From Acidobacteriota bacterium (GTDB lineage Bacteria; Acidobacteriota; Holophagae; Acanthopleuribacterales; Acanthopleuribacteraceae): DNA of 64,000 bases. The notes under the pieces are model-generated. The model had not been told where the DNA came from, ran no database searches, and was given only the letters and a program-made list of their open reading frames with translations. Both the position numbers and the translations under genes were made by a program. The stretch is from positions 1-64,000 of the forward strand of contig JASJCB010000048.1 of the NCBI GenBank assembly GCA_030066195.1, in the 5' to 3' direction. Within the stretch, counting starts at the first letter, position 1. Each line of letters opens with the position of its first letter. Positions 50,512-59,730 of this stretch are shown in pieces.

Positions 50512-52836
50512 ATGGGAAAGTCACTGGTTATCGTCGAGTCGCCGGCCAAAGCCAAGACGATCAACAAGTACCTTGGTGATGATTTTAAGGTCCTGGCCTC
50601 GATGGGACACATTCGCGATTTACCGACCAACAAGCTCGGCGTTGACTTGGAAGACGACTTTTCGCCCAATTACACCATCATGCCTTCAAAGCGCAAAGTG
50701 ATCTCCGAATTGTCCTCGGAGGCGAAGAAGGCAGATAAGGTCTACCTGGCTCCTGACCCTGACCGCGAGGGCGAGGCCATTTGCTATCACCTGCAGGAAG
50801 CGGTGATTCCCAAGGACAAGCCCACCTATCGGGTGATGTTCAACGAGATCACCAAGTCTGCCGTCCAGAACGCCGTCTCCCATCCCAAGGAAACGGACAT
50901 GAAGCGCGTGGACGCCCAACAGGCGCGCCGCATTCTGGACCGCCTGGTGGGTTACCTCATCAGCCCCGTCCTTTGGAAGAAGGTCAAGCGCGGCATTTCG
51001 GCCGGACGCGTTCAGTCCGTGGCCCTGCGCATGATTGCCGAACGCGAATACGAAATCATCAATTTCGACAAGGAAGAATACTGGGCCTTTTACGCTCAAG
51101 TGGAAGGTTCGGAGAAACCGGCCTTCCGTACCCGGCTCATGCGCTGGCAGGGCGAAAACATTCGCCAGGGCAATAAACCGGCGAAGGCCACCATCGACAA
51201 TGAGAAACTGGCGCGTGAAGTAGAAACCACGCTGAAGCATTCGACGTTCTCCGTGGCGTCCATCAAACGCAAGGCCCGCCGCCAGAACCCCGCCGCGCCC
51301 TTCACCACGTCCAAGCTGCAACAGGACGCCTCGCGCGCCCTCAGTTTCAGCGTCAAGAAGACCATGATGATTGCCCAGAAATTGTACGAGGGCATCGAGA
51401 TCGAGGGCGAACCCGTCGGCTTGATCACCTACATGCGTACCGACTCCACCCGGGTCAGCGATGAGGCCATAAACCAGGTTCGCGATTACATCGGCCAAAA
51501 ATTCGACGCCGATTACCTGCCCGCCGAACCCCGTCGCATCAAGCAGAAGTCAGGCGCGCAAGACGGCCACGAGGCCATTCGTCCCACCAATGTCAACTAC
51601 GAGCCCGACGACATCGCCAAATTCCTGGACAAGGACGAACTGCGCCTGTACACCCTGATCTGGCGCCGTTTCGTAGCCTCTCAAATGACCGCCAAGAAAA
51701 TGGATGAAACCGTGCTCACCATCGAGGCCGGTCCGGGCGAATTCGAAGCCAAGGGCCTGGTGACAACCTTCCCCGGCTTCTCGGTCGTCTACGTGGAGAA
51801 ATCCTCGGCGCCCAAGGAGGAGGAAGGCGACAAGGCCGACCTGCCCAAGTTGGACGAGGGCGAAACCCTGAAGGTACACGAACTGGAAGCGCGCCAGAAC
51901 TTCACCAAGCCTCCCGCCCGCTACTCGGAAGCCTCCCTGGTGAAAGCGTTGGAGGAAAACGGAATCGGTCGTCCCTCCACCTACGCTACCATTCTGTCCA
52001 CCATCCAGAACCGCGATTACGTGGAAAAGCGCGACAATCGCTTCCACCCCAGCGAACTGGGCATGGTGGTTACCGATTTGTTAACCAAATCGTTTCCCGA
52101 TCTGATGGATATCAAGTACACGGCCAAGATGGAAGACCTGCTGGACGAGGTCGAAGAAGGCGGCCGCACCTGGCGCGAATTACTGGGCGAGTTCTACACC
52201 GGTTTCCGCACCGAGTTGGACGAGGCCGAGGACAAGATGCCCAATATGAAACGGGACGGCCTGGAAACCGATCTCACCTGCGAGGAGTGCGGCGAACGCA
52301 AGCTGGTGATCAAGTCGGGCAAGTACGGCCAGTTCCTCTCCTGCTCCGGCTACCCGGACTGCACGGGGGCCAAAAAGATCAAGGACCTCAAACTGGAGGA
52401 CACCCAGATTCCGGTGCTGCGGGCCATGATCGGCCAGGAGGAGGAACCCCTGCCGGCCATTACCGAGCCGTGCCCGGAATGCGGCGGTGAACTGATTCAC
52501 AAACGCGGCCGCTACGGCGACTTCATCGCCTGCTCCAATTATCCCGACTGCCGCTACATTCACAAGGAAACCATCGGGGTGAAATGTCCCAGGGAAGACT
52601 GCACCGGCGAGATTCAGCAACGCAAATCGAAAAAGGGAAAGATCTTCTACAGTTGCACGGGTTATCCCAAATGCGATTTCATTTCGTGGGACAAACCCAA
52701 CGGCGAAACCTGTCCCGAGTGCAAGGCACCCACCTTGTACGACAAGCCGCGCAAAAAGAACCCGATTACTTATTGCGGCAACAAGGATTGCGATTATTCC
52801 CGCGAATTGGAAACGGAGGCGGTGGCCACCGCGTGA
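50512..52836 (+). CDS. topA: DNA topoisomerase I (type IA)
   Basis: 774 residues; ATG with AGGAG upstream. The TOPRIM domain (LVIVESPAKAKTINKYLG, then APDPDREGEAICYHL) and the gate domains are complete, with the nucleophilic Tyr in GLITYMRTDSTR. Toward the C-terminus there are three clear four-cysteine zinc ribbons: CEECG with CSGYPDC, CPECGG with CSNYPDC, and CPREDC with CTGYPKC. A fourth, degenerate one ends the protein (CPECKA, CGNKDC). It relaxes negative supercoils through a single-strand break. The spacing to uvrA (75 nt) allows co-transcription. Confidence 0.97.
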   Translation: MGKSLVIVESPAKAKTINKYLGDDFKVLASMGHIRDLPTNKLGVDLEDDFSPNYTIMPSKRKVISELSSEAKKADKVYLAPDPDREGEAICYHLQEAVIPKDKPTYRVMFNEITKSAVQNAVSHPKETDMKRVDAQQARRILDRLVGYLISPVLWKKVKRGISAGRVQSVALRMIAEREYEIINFDKEEYWAFYAQVEGSEKPAFRTRLMRWQGENIRQGNKPAKATIDNEKLAREVETTLKHSTFSVASIKRKARRQNPAAPFTTSKLQQDASRALSFSVKKTMMIAQKLYEGIEIEGEPVGLITYMRTDSTRVSDEAINQVRDYIGQKFDADYLPAEPRRIKQKSGAQDGHEAIRPTNVNYEPDDIAKFLDKDELRLYTLIWRRFVASQMTAKKMDETVLTIEAGPGEFEAKGLVTTFPGFSVVYVEKSSAPKEEEGDKADLPKLDEGETLKVHELEARQNFTKPPARYSEASLVKALEENGIGRPSTYATILSTIQNRDYVEKRDNRFHPSELGMVVTDLLTKSFPDLMDIKYTAKMEDLLDEVEEGGRTWRELLGEFYTGFRTELDEAEDKMPNMKRDGLETDLTCEECGERKLVIKSGKYGQFLSCSGYPDCTGAKKIKDLKLEDTQIPVLRAMIGQEEEPLPAITEPCPECGGELIHKRGRYGDFIACSNYPDCRYIHKETIGVKCPREDCTGEIQQRKSKKGKIFYSCTGYPKCDFISWDKPNGETCPECKAPTLYDKPRKKNPITYCGNKDCDYSRELETEAVATA

Positions 52837-52911
52837 TGCGGCGGCCCTGATCGCCCATGCACCGACCGGGGTCCGCGGGCCCCTTTGTATCTATGGATCG
52901 GAGAACCCATC

Positions 52912-55761
52912 ATGAGCCAGCCCTTCTTGCACGTGAAAGGCGCCAAAGAGCACAATCTCAAGAACGTCGACGTGAGCCTTCCTCGCAACAAACTCGTGGT
53001 ATTTACCGGGGTATCCGGGTCCGGGAAATCATCCCTGGCTTTTGACACCATTTACGCCGAGGGCCAGCGCCGTTACGTGGAATCGCTGTCGTCCTACGCC
53101 CGCCAGTTCCTGGACCAGATGGACAAGCCCGACGTGGAGTCTATCGAAGGCCTGTCGCCGGCCATCTCCATCGAGCAGAAGACCACCAGCCGCAACCCCC
53201 GCTCCACGGTCGCAACGGTCACCGAAATCTACGATTACCTGCGCCTGCTGTTCGCCCGCGTGGGCAAACCCCACTGTCCCCAATGTGACAAACCCATCGC
53301 CGGCCAGTCCTCCACCCAGATCGTGGAAACCATCATGAAGTACCCGGAGGGCACGGCCCTGCAAATCCTGTCGCCGGTGGTGCGCGATCGCAAGGGCGAG
53401 TACAAGAAACTGTTCAAGGAATTGAAATCTCGCGGTTACTCACGGGCCATTGTGGACGGCGAACAGATCCGCCTGGACGAAGCGCCGGAACTGGACAAGA
53501 AGTACAAGCATACCATCGAGGTGATCATCGACCGCATCAAGGTCAATCCCGAAAAGCGCGACCGCATCGCCGACAGCGTGGAAACGGCCATGAACCTGGG
53601 CGAGGGCATGCTGAAGCTGGATTTCCCGCGCAACAACGACATGGAACCGGTTTATATGAGCGAGGACCTGGTTTGCCTGGATTGCGACCTGTCCTTCCCC
53701 GAACTCCAGCCCCGCGACTTCTCGTTCAACTCGCCGCATGGCGCCTGCCCCACCTGTGACGGCCTGGGCGAGAGCCGGGTTTTCGACGCGGCCCTGGTGG
53801 TGCCCAACCCCACGCTGTCCGTGGCCAGGGGCGCTTTGGAACCCTTCGGCACCGATCCCACCAGTTGGCATAACAGCCAGATTCGACAGATGGGCCGCTT
53901 CTACGGCTTCAGCGTGCGCACGCCCTTCCAGGAACTGGACCAGCGCTTCAAGGACAAGTTGCTCCTGGGCGACGACTTCGAGATGACCTACATCTTCGAA
54001 AAGAACAAAAACAAATACGAATTCCAAACCCGCTTCGAAGGCGTTATTCCCAACCTGCAGCGGCGCTATCGCGAAACCGGTTCGGCCAAGGTGCGCGAGG
54101 ACCTCCAGAAATACATGGCGCTGAACATCTGCGACAAATGCAGCGGAGATCGTTTGAAGCCCATGCCCCTGGCCGTGCGTATTCAGGACCGCAACATCTC
54201 CCAGTACACGGCGCTTTCGGTGGAGGCTGCCTATGAAGCCTTCGACGCCATGCCCCTGGTAGGCAACGACGCCCTGATTGCCGACAAGATTTTGAAGGAA
54301 GTGGTCGAGCGCCTGAAGTTCCTCAACGACGTAGGCTTGGGTTACCTCACCCTCAACCGCAGCGCGGGCACCCTTTCCGGCGGCGAGAGTCAGCGCATCC
54401 GCCTGGCCACCCAAATCGGCAGTAAGTTGATGGGCGTATTATATGTATTGGACGAACCCAGCATCGGCCTCCATCAACGCGACAACCGCAAGCTGCTGAA
54501 CACCTTGAAGAACATGCGCGACCTGGGCAACACGGTCATCGTGGTGGAGCACGACCAGGAGACCATCGAGGAAGCCGATTTCCTGATCGATATCGGCCCG
54601 GGTGCGGGCGAGCACGGCGGCGAAATCATCTTCGCGGGTCCGCCGGAGGAAATCGAGCATTGTCAGGAGTCGCTGACCGGAAAATTCCTCCACGGCGCCG
54701 AAACCATCGAGACCCCGGGCAAGCGCCGCAAATTCAGGAAAGCGAACATGGTGCAGATCCTCGGCGCGCGCCAGAACAACCTCAAGAATATCGACGTTAA
54801 GGTTCCCACCGGTGTCTTCACCTGCGTTACCGGCGTCTCCGGCTCCGGGAAATCCACGCTGATCCACGAGATCCTGTCGAAGGCCGCCCAGAAACAGATC
54901 AACGGTTCCAGCACCAAACCGGGCAAACACGACCGCATCAAGGGCCTGGAACGCTTCGACAAGATCATCGAAATCGACCAGTCGCCCATCGGCCGTACAC
55001 CCCGCTCCAACCCGGCCACCTATGTAGGATTGTTCGGCCCGTTGCGTGACTTGTTCGCGGCCACGCCGGAATCGCGAGCCCGGGGTTATAAGCCGGGCCG
55101 CTTCAGCTTCAACGTGAAGGGCGGCCGTTGCGAGGTCTGCGAGGGTGGCGGCATGATCAAGATCGAAATGCACTTCCTGCCCGATGTCTACGTCACCTGC
55201 GAGCAATGCAAAGGCAAGCGCTACAACCGCGAGACCCTGGAGATCCACTATCGCGGCAAGGCCATCAACGACGTGCTGGAAATGACGGTGGAAGAAGCCT
55301 GGATGTTCTTCGAACACGTGCCCTCGGTGCGCAACAAGCTGCAAACCCTGATGGACGTGGGACTTTCCTATATCCGACTGGGCCAGGCGGCGACTACGCT
55401 TTCCGGCGGCGAGGCGCAACGGGTGAAACTATCCAAGGAACTGAGCAAACGCGATACGGGCAGCACCCTCTACATCTTGGACGAACCGACCACGGGCCTG
55501 CACTTCGCCGATGTGAAGAAGCTGCTGGCGGTCATTCACCGCCTGACGGAACACGGCAACACCATCTTGATCATCGAGCACAACCTGGACGTGATCCGGT
55601 GTTCGGACTACATCATCGACATGGGACCGGAAGGCGGCGACGCGGGCGGTACCGTAGTCACCCAGGGCACGCCGGAAGAGGTCGCCCAGAATCCGGATTC
55701 GCACACGGGCCGCTTCCTCAAACCCTTCCTATTCCCGGAAGAAGCCCTGGCCAAGGCTTGA
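52912..55761 (+). CDS. uvrA: Excinuclease ABC subunit A
   Basis: 949 residues from the ATG with GGAG 8 nt upstream; an earlier TTG at 52885 has no ribosome site. It has two ABC ATPase modules: Walker A GVSGSGKSSLAFDT and GVSGSGKSTLIHE, signatures LSGGESQRIRLA and LSGGEAQRVKLS, and Walker B followed by LDEPSIGLH and LDEPTTGLH. Zinc-finger cysteines appear in CPQCDK, CLDCD/CPTCDG and CEVCEGGG/CEQCKGKR. It is the damage-recognition ATPase of nucleotide excision repair. A diverged scrap of its 3' coding region recurs at 57613-57693. Confidence 0.97.
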   Translation: MSQPFLHVKGAKEHNLKNVDVSLPRNKLVVFTGVSGSGKSSLAFDTIYAEGQRRYVESLSSYARQFLDQMDKPDVESIEGLSPAISIEQKTTSRNPRSTVATVTEIYDYLRLLFARVGKPHCPQCDKPIAGQSSTQIVETIMKYPEGTALQILSPVVRDRKGEYKKLFKELKSRGYSRAIVDGEQIRLDEAPELDKKYKHTIEVIIDRIKVNPEKRDRIADSVETAMNLGEGMLKLDFPRNNDMEPVYMSEDLVCLDCDLSFPELQPRDFSFNSPHGACPTCDGLGESRVFDAALVVPNPTLSVARGALEPFGTDPTSWHNSQIRQMGRFYGFSVRTPFQELDQRFKDKLLLGDDFEMTYIFEKNKNKYEFQTRFEGVIPNLQRRYRETGSAKVREDLQKYMALNICDKCSGDRLKPMPLAVRIQDRNISQYTALSVEAAYEAFDAMPLVGNDALIADKILKEVVERLKFLNDVGLGYLTLNRSAGTLSGGESQRIRLATQIGSKLMGVLYVLDEPSIGLHQRDNRKLLNTLKNMRDLGNTVIVVEHDQETIEEADFLIDIGPGAGEHGGEIIFAGPPEEIEHCQESLTGKFLHGAETIETPGKRRKFRKANMVQILGARQNNLKNIDVKVPTGVFTCVTGVSGSGKSTLIHEILSKAAQKQINGSSTKPGKHDRIKGLERFDKIIEIDQSPIGRTPRSNPATYVGLFGPLRDLFAATPESRARGYKPGRFSFNVKGGRCEVCEGGGMIKIEMHFLPDVYVTCEQCKGKRYNRETLEIHYRGKAINDVLEMTVEEAWMFFEHVPSVRNKLQTLMDVGLSYIRLGQAATTLSGGEAQRVKLSKELSKRDTGSTLYILDEPTTGLHFADVKKLLAVIHRLTEHGNTILIIEHNLDVIRCSDYIIDMGPEGGDAGGTVVTQGTPEEVAQNPDSHTGRFLKPFLFPEEALAKA

Positions 55762-55798
55762 GGTTTCCAAGCCCGCGGCCCGCGCATGAAGATTTAGG

Positions 55799-55878
55799 AA
55801 GAGAGGGTACGGAGGGCACAGAGGGTTTTTGATCTCACCAGACTCATTCTTTTCTCTGTTCCCTCCGTGACCTCTCTT
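55799..55878. repeat. Inverted pair of the GGAGGGCACAGAG-type repeat
   Basis: GAGAGGGTACGGAGGGCACAGAG (55801-55823, given in two parts: GAGAGGGTACG, GAGGGCACAGAG) is mirrored by CTCTGTTCCCTCCGTGACC (from 55854). The result is a 23-bp imperfect stem with a ~30-nt loop. It lies just after uvrA and may end its transcript. Similar CTCTGTG/CCTCCGTG repeats are scattered in many environmental genomes. Confidence 0.6.
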
Positions 55879-56020
55879 CCCCTTTGTTTTCAGGGTTTTT
55901 TCATTGAAGCCGATAACCCGCCGGGTCGAGTAACCGCACCCGAAACGATTTGTATCGCAAGAGAGTTCCTGAACCAACATGCTGCCTGACATGTTACGAT
56001 GACTGGGAGTTGCGCAACCA

Positions 56021-57598
56021 ATGGATCAGGAGCGCGGATTGGCCAAATTCTTCAACACCTCCGGGCCTTGCATTGCCCGAGATCATTACATGATAGAGCC
56101 CTGGATGCGTTTCGAGCGCCAAAAACTCCTGGGTCTGGTAGACAACAAGCGCTATTTCATCCTGCACGCCCCTCGTCAAACCGGTAAAACCACCATGATG
56201 CGCGCCTTTGCGCGACACCTGACCGCCGAGGGCCGCTATGCCGCGCTGTATGTCAACATCGAGGCCGCCCAGAGCTTTCGAAACGATGCCGAGAAGGTCA
56301 ACAAGGTCATCCTCAGCGAGATGAACATTGCGGCCCGCCTTGGCCTACCCGAGAACCGGCGGCCGCGAGCGGAACATTTGCAGGTGCAGGAACCGGGCAA
56401 CGGTATCAGAGAGTTTCTGACGCATTGGTGTCTGGACCTGGATCGACCGCTGGTTTTGTTCATCGACGAAATCGACGCTTTGATCGGTGACGGCTTGCTC
56501 TCCGTGCTGCGCCAGTTACGAGCGGGTTATAACGACCGGCCCGAAAGTTTCCCCTTGTCGGTCTGCCTGATCGGTGTGCGCGATATCCGCGATTACCGCA
56601 TATTTTCAGAAAAGGAACAGCGCCATATCGTGGGCGGTTCGGCTTTCAACATCAAGGAAAAGTCGTTGGTGTTGGAAAACTTCGCCCGGGAGCACGTTGC
56701 CGCCTTGTACGGGCAGCATACCCGGGAAACCGGTCAGGAATTCGAAGATGCGGCCGTGGACCGCGCCTTCCATGTTACCGACGGTCAGCCCTGGCTGGTC
56801 AATGCATTGGGCCGCGAATTGTGTTTTGAAGATCCGCCGGCGGCCGAGGGTAAAACCGTTACCGCGGCCCATGTAGATGCGGCCGTAGAACGCCTGATCC
56901 GCCGTCGCGACGTGCATTTGGACCAACTCGCGGATAAACTGACGGAACCTCGGGTTGCCCGAGTCATCCAGGATATCTTGCTCAGCGGCCAGGGACCGGG
57001 TACAGGCGAAATTACCAGTGACGATCGACAATATGTGCTGGATCTGGGACTGATCCGCAAGGGCCGCCTGGGTTGGGAGATAGCCAATCCCATCTACCGG
57101 GAAGTCGTCCCGCGAGAATTGACCTCGGTCATGGAAGACCAGATCGGCCAGGATCCGGGAAACTATGTGACGCCGGAGGGCAAACTGGACCTGGAGAAAC
57201 TGTTGGCCGAACTGGTGGTCTTCTACCGGCGCCACCACGAACTGATCACCAGGCGCAAGACCTATACCGAAGCCGCGCATCATCTGGTCTTCCTGGCCTG
57301 GTTGCACCGCGTCGTCAACGGCGGCGGCAGTATCGAACGCGAGTACGCGGTGGGCTTGGACCGGATGGATTTGCACATCCGCTTCGGAGGCGAAGAATTT
57401 GCCGTCGAGTTGAAGCTACATCACAAAAACGCCCTGGCTGAAGGCAAGGAGCAGTTAGCCGGCTACCTGGAAAGACTCGGTTTGGATCACGGATACCTCA
57501 TCCTCTTCCGGCGAAGCAATATCCAGGACGTTGACCGGATAGGCGCCCGGGAAGAGGTGAGGCATAAAGGCCGTAGGATTTCCGTAATTGTGTTTTAG
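56021..57598 (+). CDS. AAA ATPase with C-terminal PD-(D/E)XK nuclease-like domain
   Basis: 525 residues. The N-terminal ATPase has Walker A APRQTGKTTMM (about 52) and Walker B LVLFIDEID (about 147), a sensor LIGVRDIRDYR, then a winged-helix region. The C-terminal ~100 residues carry a nuclease-like core: DRMDLHIRF, EEFAVELKLHHK and a following helix QLAGYLERLG, fitting D...ExK. This matches the common bacterial 'AAA-ATPase like plus PD-(D/E)XK' family, often multicopy and linked to mobile or conflict functions; the activity is not established. The ATG start has no strong ribosome site. The last 30 bases recur at 59694-59723 as the end of a vanished second copy. Confidence 0.82.
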   Translation: MDQERGLAKFFNTSGPCIARDHYMIEPWMRFERQKLLGLVDNKRYFILHAPRQTGKTTMMRAFARHLTAEGRYAALYVNIEAAQSFRNDAEKVNKVILSEMNIAARLGLPENRRPRAEHLQVQEPGNGIREFLTHWCLDLDRPLVLFIDEIDALIGDGLLSVLRQLRAGYNDRPESFPLSVCLIGVRDIRDYRIFSEKEQRHIVGGSAFNIKEKSLVLENFAREHVAALYGQHTRETGQEFEDAAVDRAFHVTDGQPWLVNALGRELCFEDPPAAEGKTVTAAHVDAAVERLIRRRDVHLDQLADKLTEPRVARVIQDILLSGQGPGTGEITSDDRQYVLDLGLIRKGRLGWEIANPIYREVVPRELTSVMEDQIGQDPGNYVTPEGKLDLEKLLAELVVFYRRHHELITRRKTYTEAAHHLVFLAWLHRVVNGGGSIEREYAVGLDRMDLHIRFGGEEFAVELKLHHKNALAEGKEQLAGYLERLGLDHGYLILFRRSNIQDVDRIGAREEVRHKGRRISVIVF

Positions 57599-57605
57599 CC
57601 GGCTT
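57568..57605 (+). repeat. Direct repeat, left copy (3' end of the AAA-nuclease gene)
   Basis: 38 bp, matched at 59693-59730 in 36 of 38 positions. It covers the last codons (GRRISVIVF and stop) of the AAA-nuclease gene plus seven bases. It may be an attachment-like boundary of the segment between the two copies. Confidence 0.7.
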
Positions 57606-57612
57606 CTTTTAG

Positions 57613-57693
57613 AAGGAACCGAGCAAACGCGACACGGGCAGTACCCTCTACATCTTGGACGAACCGACCACGGTCGTGCACTTAGTTGATGCG
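57613..57693 (+). pseudogene. Duplicated fragment of uvrA
   Basis: 81 bp match uvrA 55435-55515 with about nine mismatches. The region encodes the segment from KELSKRDTGS through the Walker B DEPTT. Identity is highest in the middle (TACATCTTGGACGAACCGACC unchanged; that is 55471-55491) and fades at the end. It has no open continuation, so it is a scrap from a duplication or from a lost uvrA paralogue. Confidence 0.75.
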
Positions 57694-57705
57694 ACCGGGA
57701 CAGTT

Positions 57706-58416
57706 TCACTCCAAGGCAAGAGTGACATCTTCCTCGAAAAGATCGGCCGTGGTGCAGGTTGCCTTCACTGCTTCCCAATAACGGGTTAGGGTGGTTGCAT
57801 GTTCTTCAAAACGCCGCTTTTGTTTTTTGGGCTTTCCCTGTTTGAAGCGAATCAGACGAATCTCCCTGGGACACTGGGCAAGCCGAAGCAGTAAATCTTC
57901 GCGACACTCCAGGTTCGGGGTACGCTCTTGGGGGAACATGGCGGCTGCCATCCAGGTCTCGGTACTCTGCGAAGGGATACAATATACCGGGGGTCTGGTT
58001 ACCGTTCGCATGCCCGGCCAATCGATGATGACCTTTCTCAGGGCATAGACCGTATCGAGCGCTGGAGGACAGGGCAACTCGCAGGGGAGATCATCGATGG
58101 GTCTGTCGGTAATGCCGGCCTCGCTATAACGGGCTCGGGCGACATCGGCGTCCAAATGAAAAATGACCAGATCGAAGCCCTGAAGCATGGATACGGCGCA
58201 CGGCGTGGGGGACATCGCCTGTCTCTGGAGGCACCAGCGATAGACCCCTCCCCAACCGCCGCCGGTCCGGCTATGACCTCCCAAGGCATCGGTCTCCTCG
58301 GGTTGCAAAAGGGTCAACACGAAAGTTTTGTCTTTCAGGATTGCCTTTAAAGCCGCCTCGATAACGATCTGATCCGTCACCCCCTCCGCAATCAGGGCAA
58401 TGCGAAGGTCAGACAT
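57706..58416 (-). CDS. TOPRIM-like protein paired with AAA ATPase
   Basis: 236 residues. The start reads LRIALIAEGVTDQIVIEAAL, the Glu-containing first TOPRIM strand, and FDLVIFHLDADVARARY supplies the DxD motif. Next come a helical stretch and SQSTETWMAA, as in DUF4276/RloB-like proteins. Its start overlaps the end of the ATPase gene by 8 nt, so the two are translated together. ATPase plus TOPRIM pairs are known from OLD nucleases, AbiL and related phage-defence systems; this pair is probably a member of that class, but I cannot name the type. Predicted role: ATPase-controlled nuclease. No signal peptide. Confidence 0.7.
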   Translation of the reverse strand: MSDLRIALIAEGVTDQIVIEAALKAILKDKTFVLTLLQPEETDALGGHSRTGGGWGGVYRWCLQRQAMSPTPCAVSMLQGFDLVIFHLDADVARARYSEAGITDRPIDDLPCELPCPPALDTVYALRKVIIDWPGMRTVTRPPVYCIPSQSTETWMAAAMFPQERTPNLECREDLLLRLAQCPREIRLIRFKQGKPKKQKRRFEEHATTLTRYWEAVKATCTTADLFEEDVTLALE

Positions 58417-59590
58417 TGGGAACGCCTCCCAAATGGCCCATGACCCACAGCCGCGAAAGCGGCCACCCCTTTTCTTCGCTCAGCTTTCGAAGCTCGGGCG
58501 TTATCCAGATACGCCGGACCGCCGTATGCCCCTCGCTGTTGCGATCTACCGTGAACAGGCGAATCCGCTCATCGGCAAGAGGCAAGCCGTCCAGGGCGGC
58601 GGGGTTGTGAAGGGTCAGTAACATCTGGCGGTCGGGCCGGGGCGGAAGCTGCTCACAAACCAGGCGGACCAGACCTTTAACCAATCTTGGATTGAGTGCC
58701 TGATCGAAATTGTCCACCGCCAGGCAGCCGGGCGCCTGATCGCTGAGCACCAGTGAAGCGAAAAAGAGGACATACAAGGCGCCCTCGCTCGCATCGTAGG
58801 CGGTCAGGGTATTTTTTCCTTGACGCATAAAGCGATCGGTGAAGCGAAGAACTTGTTTGGGTCTGGGTACCGAGGGCGATAGAATGGAGCCCGCCGCTCC
58901 CACCGAGGTGACCTCACGCACCCAATCAATCAGCCCCAGGAATTCTTCAAGGGCCTCCTCGATGTCTTCATCGGATCTGGCCTGTTCGTTCAGTTTCTTC
59001 ACGGCTTCGGCCAGGTTGCCGCCGGAAAGGCCGAGCGGGGCTCTCATTTGAGAATCATTTTGCAGACCGCGCAGGGTCCGTGTATGGGGTGAGTAGATAA
59101 CATACTGCTGCAAAAGGCGTAAGAGCTGAAAGCCCGGATCTTGTTCACCCAATTCTACCGCTTTCAGAGCGGCAAGCCCCTGTTCCTTGTTTTTGACCGT
59201 TTTGGGGCCCCTGCTTGCGATGGTCCGCTCGTTGTGACGTAGATCCTCGGTTTTAAACTGCCAATAGGGCTTGGGATTTTCCAACGGATTGTTCAGGGTC
59301 ACCCGGTAGGAATCACCGTTACACCAGGCCTTGAAATCGATATGAGGCGACAGTTTCCGGCCGGTGAATGCGCTTTTGTAAAGACGCGGCACACCGGGAC
59401 GCACGCCGCGACGCAGCAGGGATTCATCGTCGACCCGACCGAAAGCCGCCGCGGATAAAACGCCCAGCGCTTCCAGGATATTGCTTTTGCCGCTGCCGTT
59501 GGCGCCGATGAATACGTTCACGCTGCCCAGCTCGATCTCCTGGTCCACGATCGATTTAAAGGACCTGATCCTAATGCGGTCGATGATCAA
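58409..59590 (-). CDS. SMC/RecF-like AAA ATPase (AAA_21), probable defence gene
   Basis: 393 residues, TTG start with GGGAG upstream. Residues 1-60 are typical of the RecF/OLD class: IDRIRIRSFKSIVDQEIEL and Walker A IGANGSGKSNILEAL. The ABC-like signature LSGGNLAEAVKKL, the late Walker B region CLAVDNFDQALNPRLV (Asp/Asn-Phe-Asp in place of DEPE) and a switch His in LLTLHNPAALDGL complete the ATPase. Between them lies a short helical insertion instead of a long coiled coil. It is coupled to the TOPRIM-like gene and has its own promoter. Together they resemble two-gene anti-phage modules; the defence role is inferred. Confidence 0.82.
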   Translation of the reverse strand: MIIDRIRIRSFKSIVDQEIELGSVNVFIGANGSGKSNILEALGVLSAAAFGRVDDESLLRRGVRPGVPRLYKSAFTGRKLSPHIDFKAWCNGDSYRVTLNNPLENPKPYWQFKTEDLRHNERTIASRGPKTVKNKEQGLAALKAVELGEQDPGFQLLRLLQQYVIYSPHTRTLRGLQNDSQMRAPLGLSGGNLAEAVKKLNEQARSDEDIEEALEEFLGLIDWVREVTSVGAAGSILSPSVPRPKQVLRFTDRFMRQGKNTLTAYDASEGALYVLFFASLVLSDQAPGCLAVDNFDQALNPRLVKGLVRLVCEQLPPRPDRQMLLTLHNPAALDGLPLADERIRLFTVDRNSEGHTAVRRIWITPELRKLSEEKGWPLSRLWVMGHLGGVPNV

Positions 59591-59637
59591 AGAACGCTCC
59601 CATGTTTCGCAAAAATAAAGACATAGGCGTTGTGTTC

Positions 59638-59665
59638 AGTATAGCCGTTCACCTCGTATATTCAA
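59638..59665 (-). promoter_or_regulatory. Predicted promoter of the ATPase-TOPRIM pair
   Basis: On the minus strand TTGAAT (59660-59665), a 16-nt spacer and TATACT (59638-59643) precede the TTG start of the ATPase by about 50 nt. Confidence 0.55.
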
Positions 59666-59692
59666 GAAGAAACTCTAACCCTGCTCTGCCTT

Positions 59693-59730
59693 AGGCCGTA
59701 GGGTTTCCGTGATTGTGTTTTAGCCGGCTT
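59693..59730 (+). repeat. Direct repeat, right copy
   Basis: 38 bp, two mismatches to 57568-57605. It encodes GRRVSVIVF and a stop, the end of an AAA-nuclease homologue of which nothing else remains. It overlaps the last two bases of the neighbouring ASPIC-TlpA stop codon. Confidence 0.7.

Noticed and set aside
57706..59590. Gabija or Septu system
   Set aside because: Gabija has a UvrD-like helicase and an OLD ATPase-TOPRIM fusion; Septu has an HNH partner. Here ATPase and TOPRIM are separate and no helicase or HNH protein is present.
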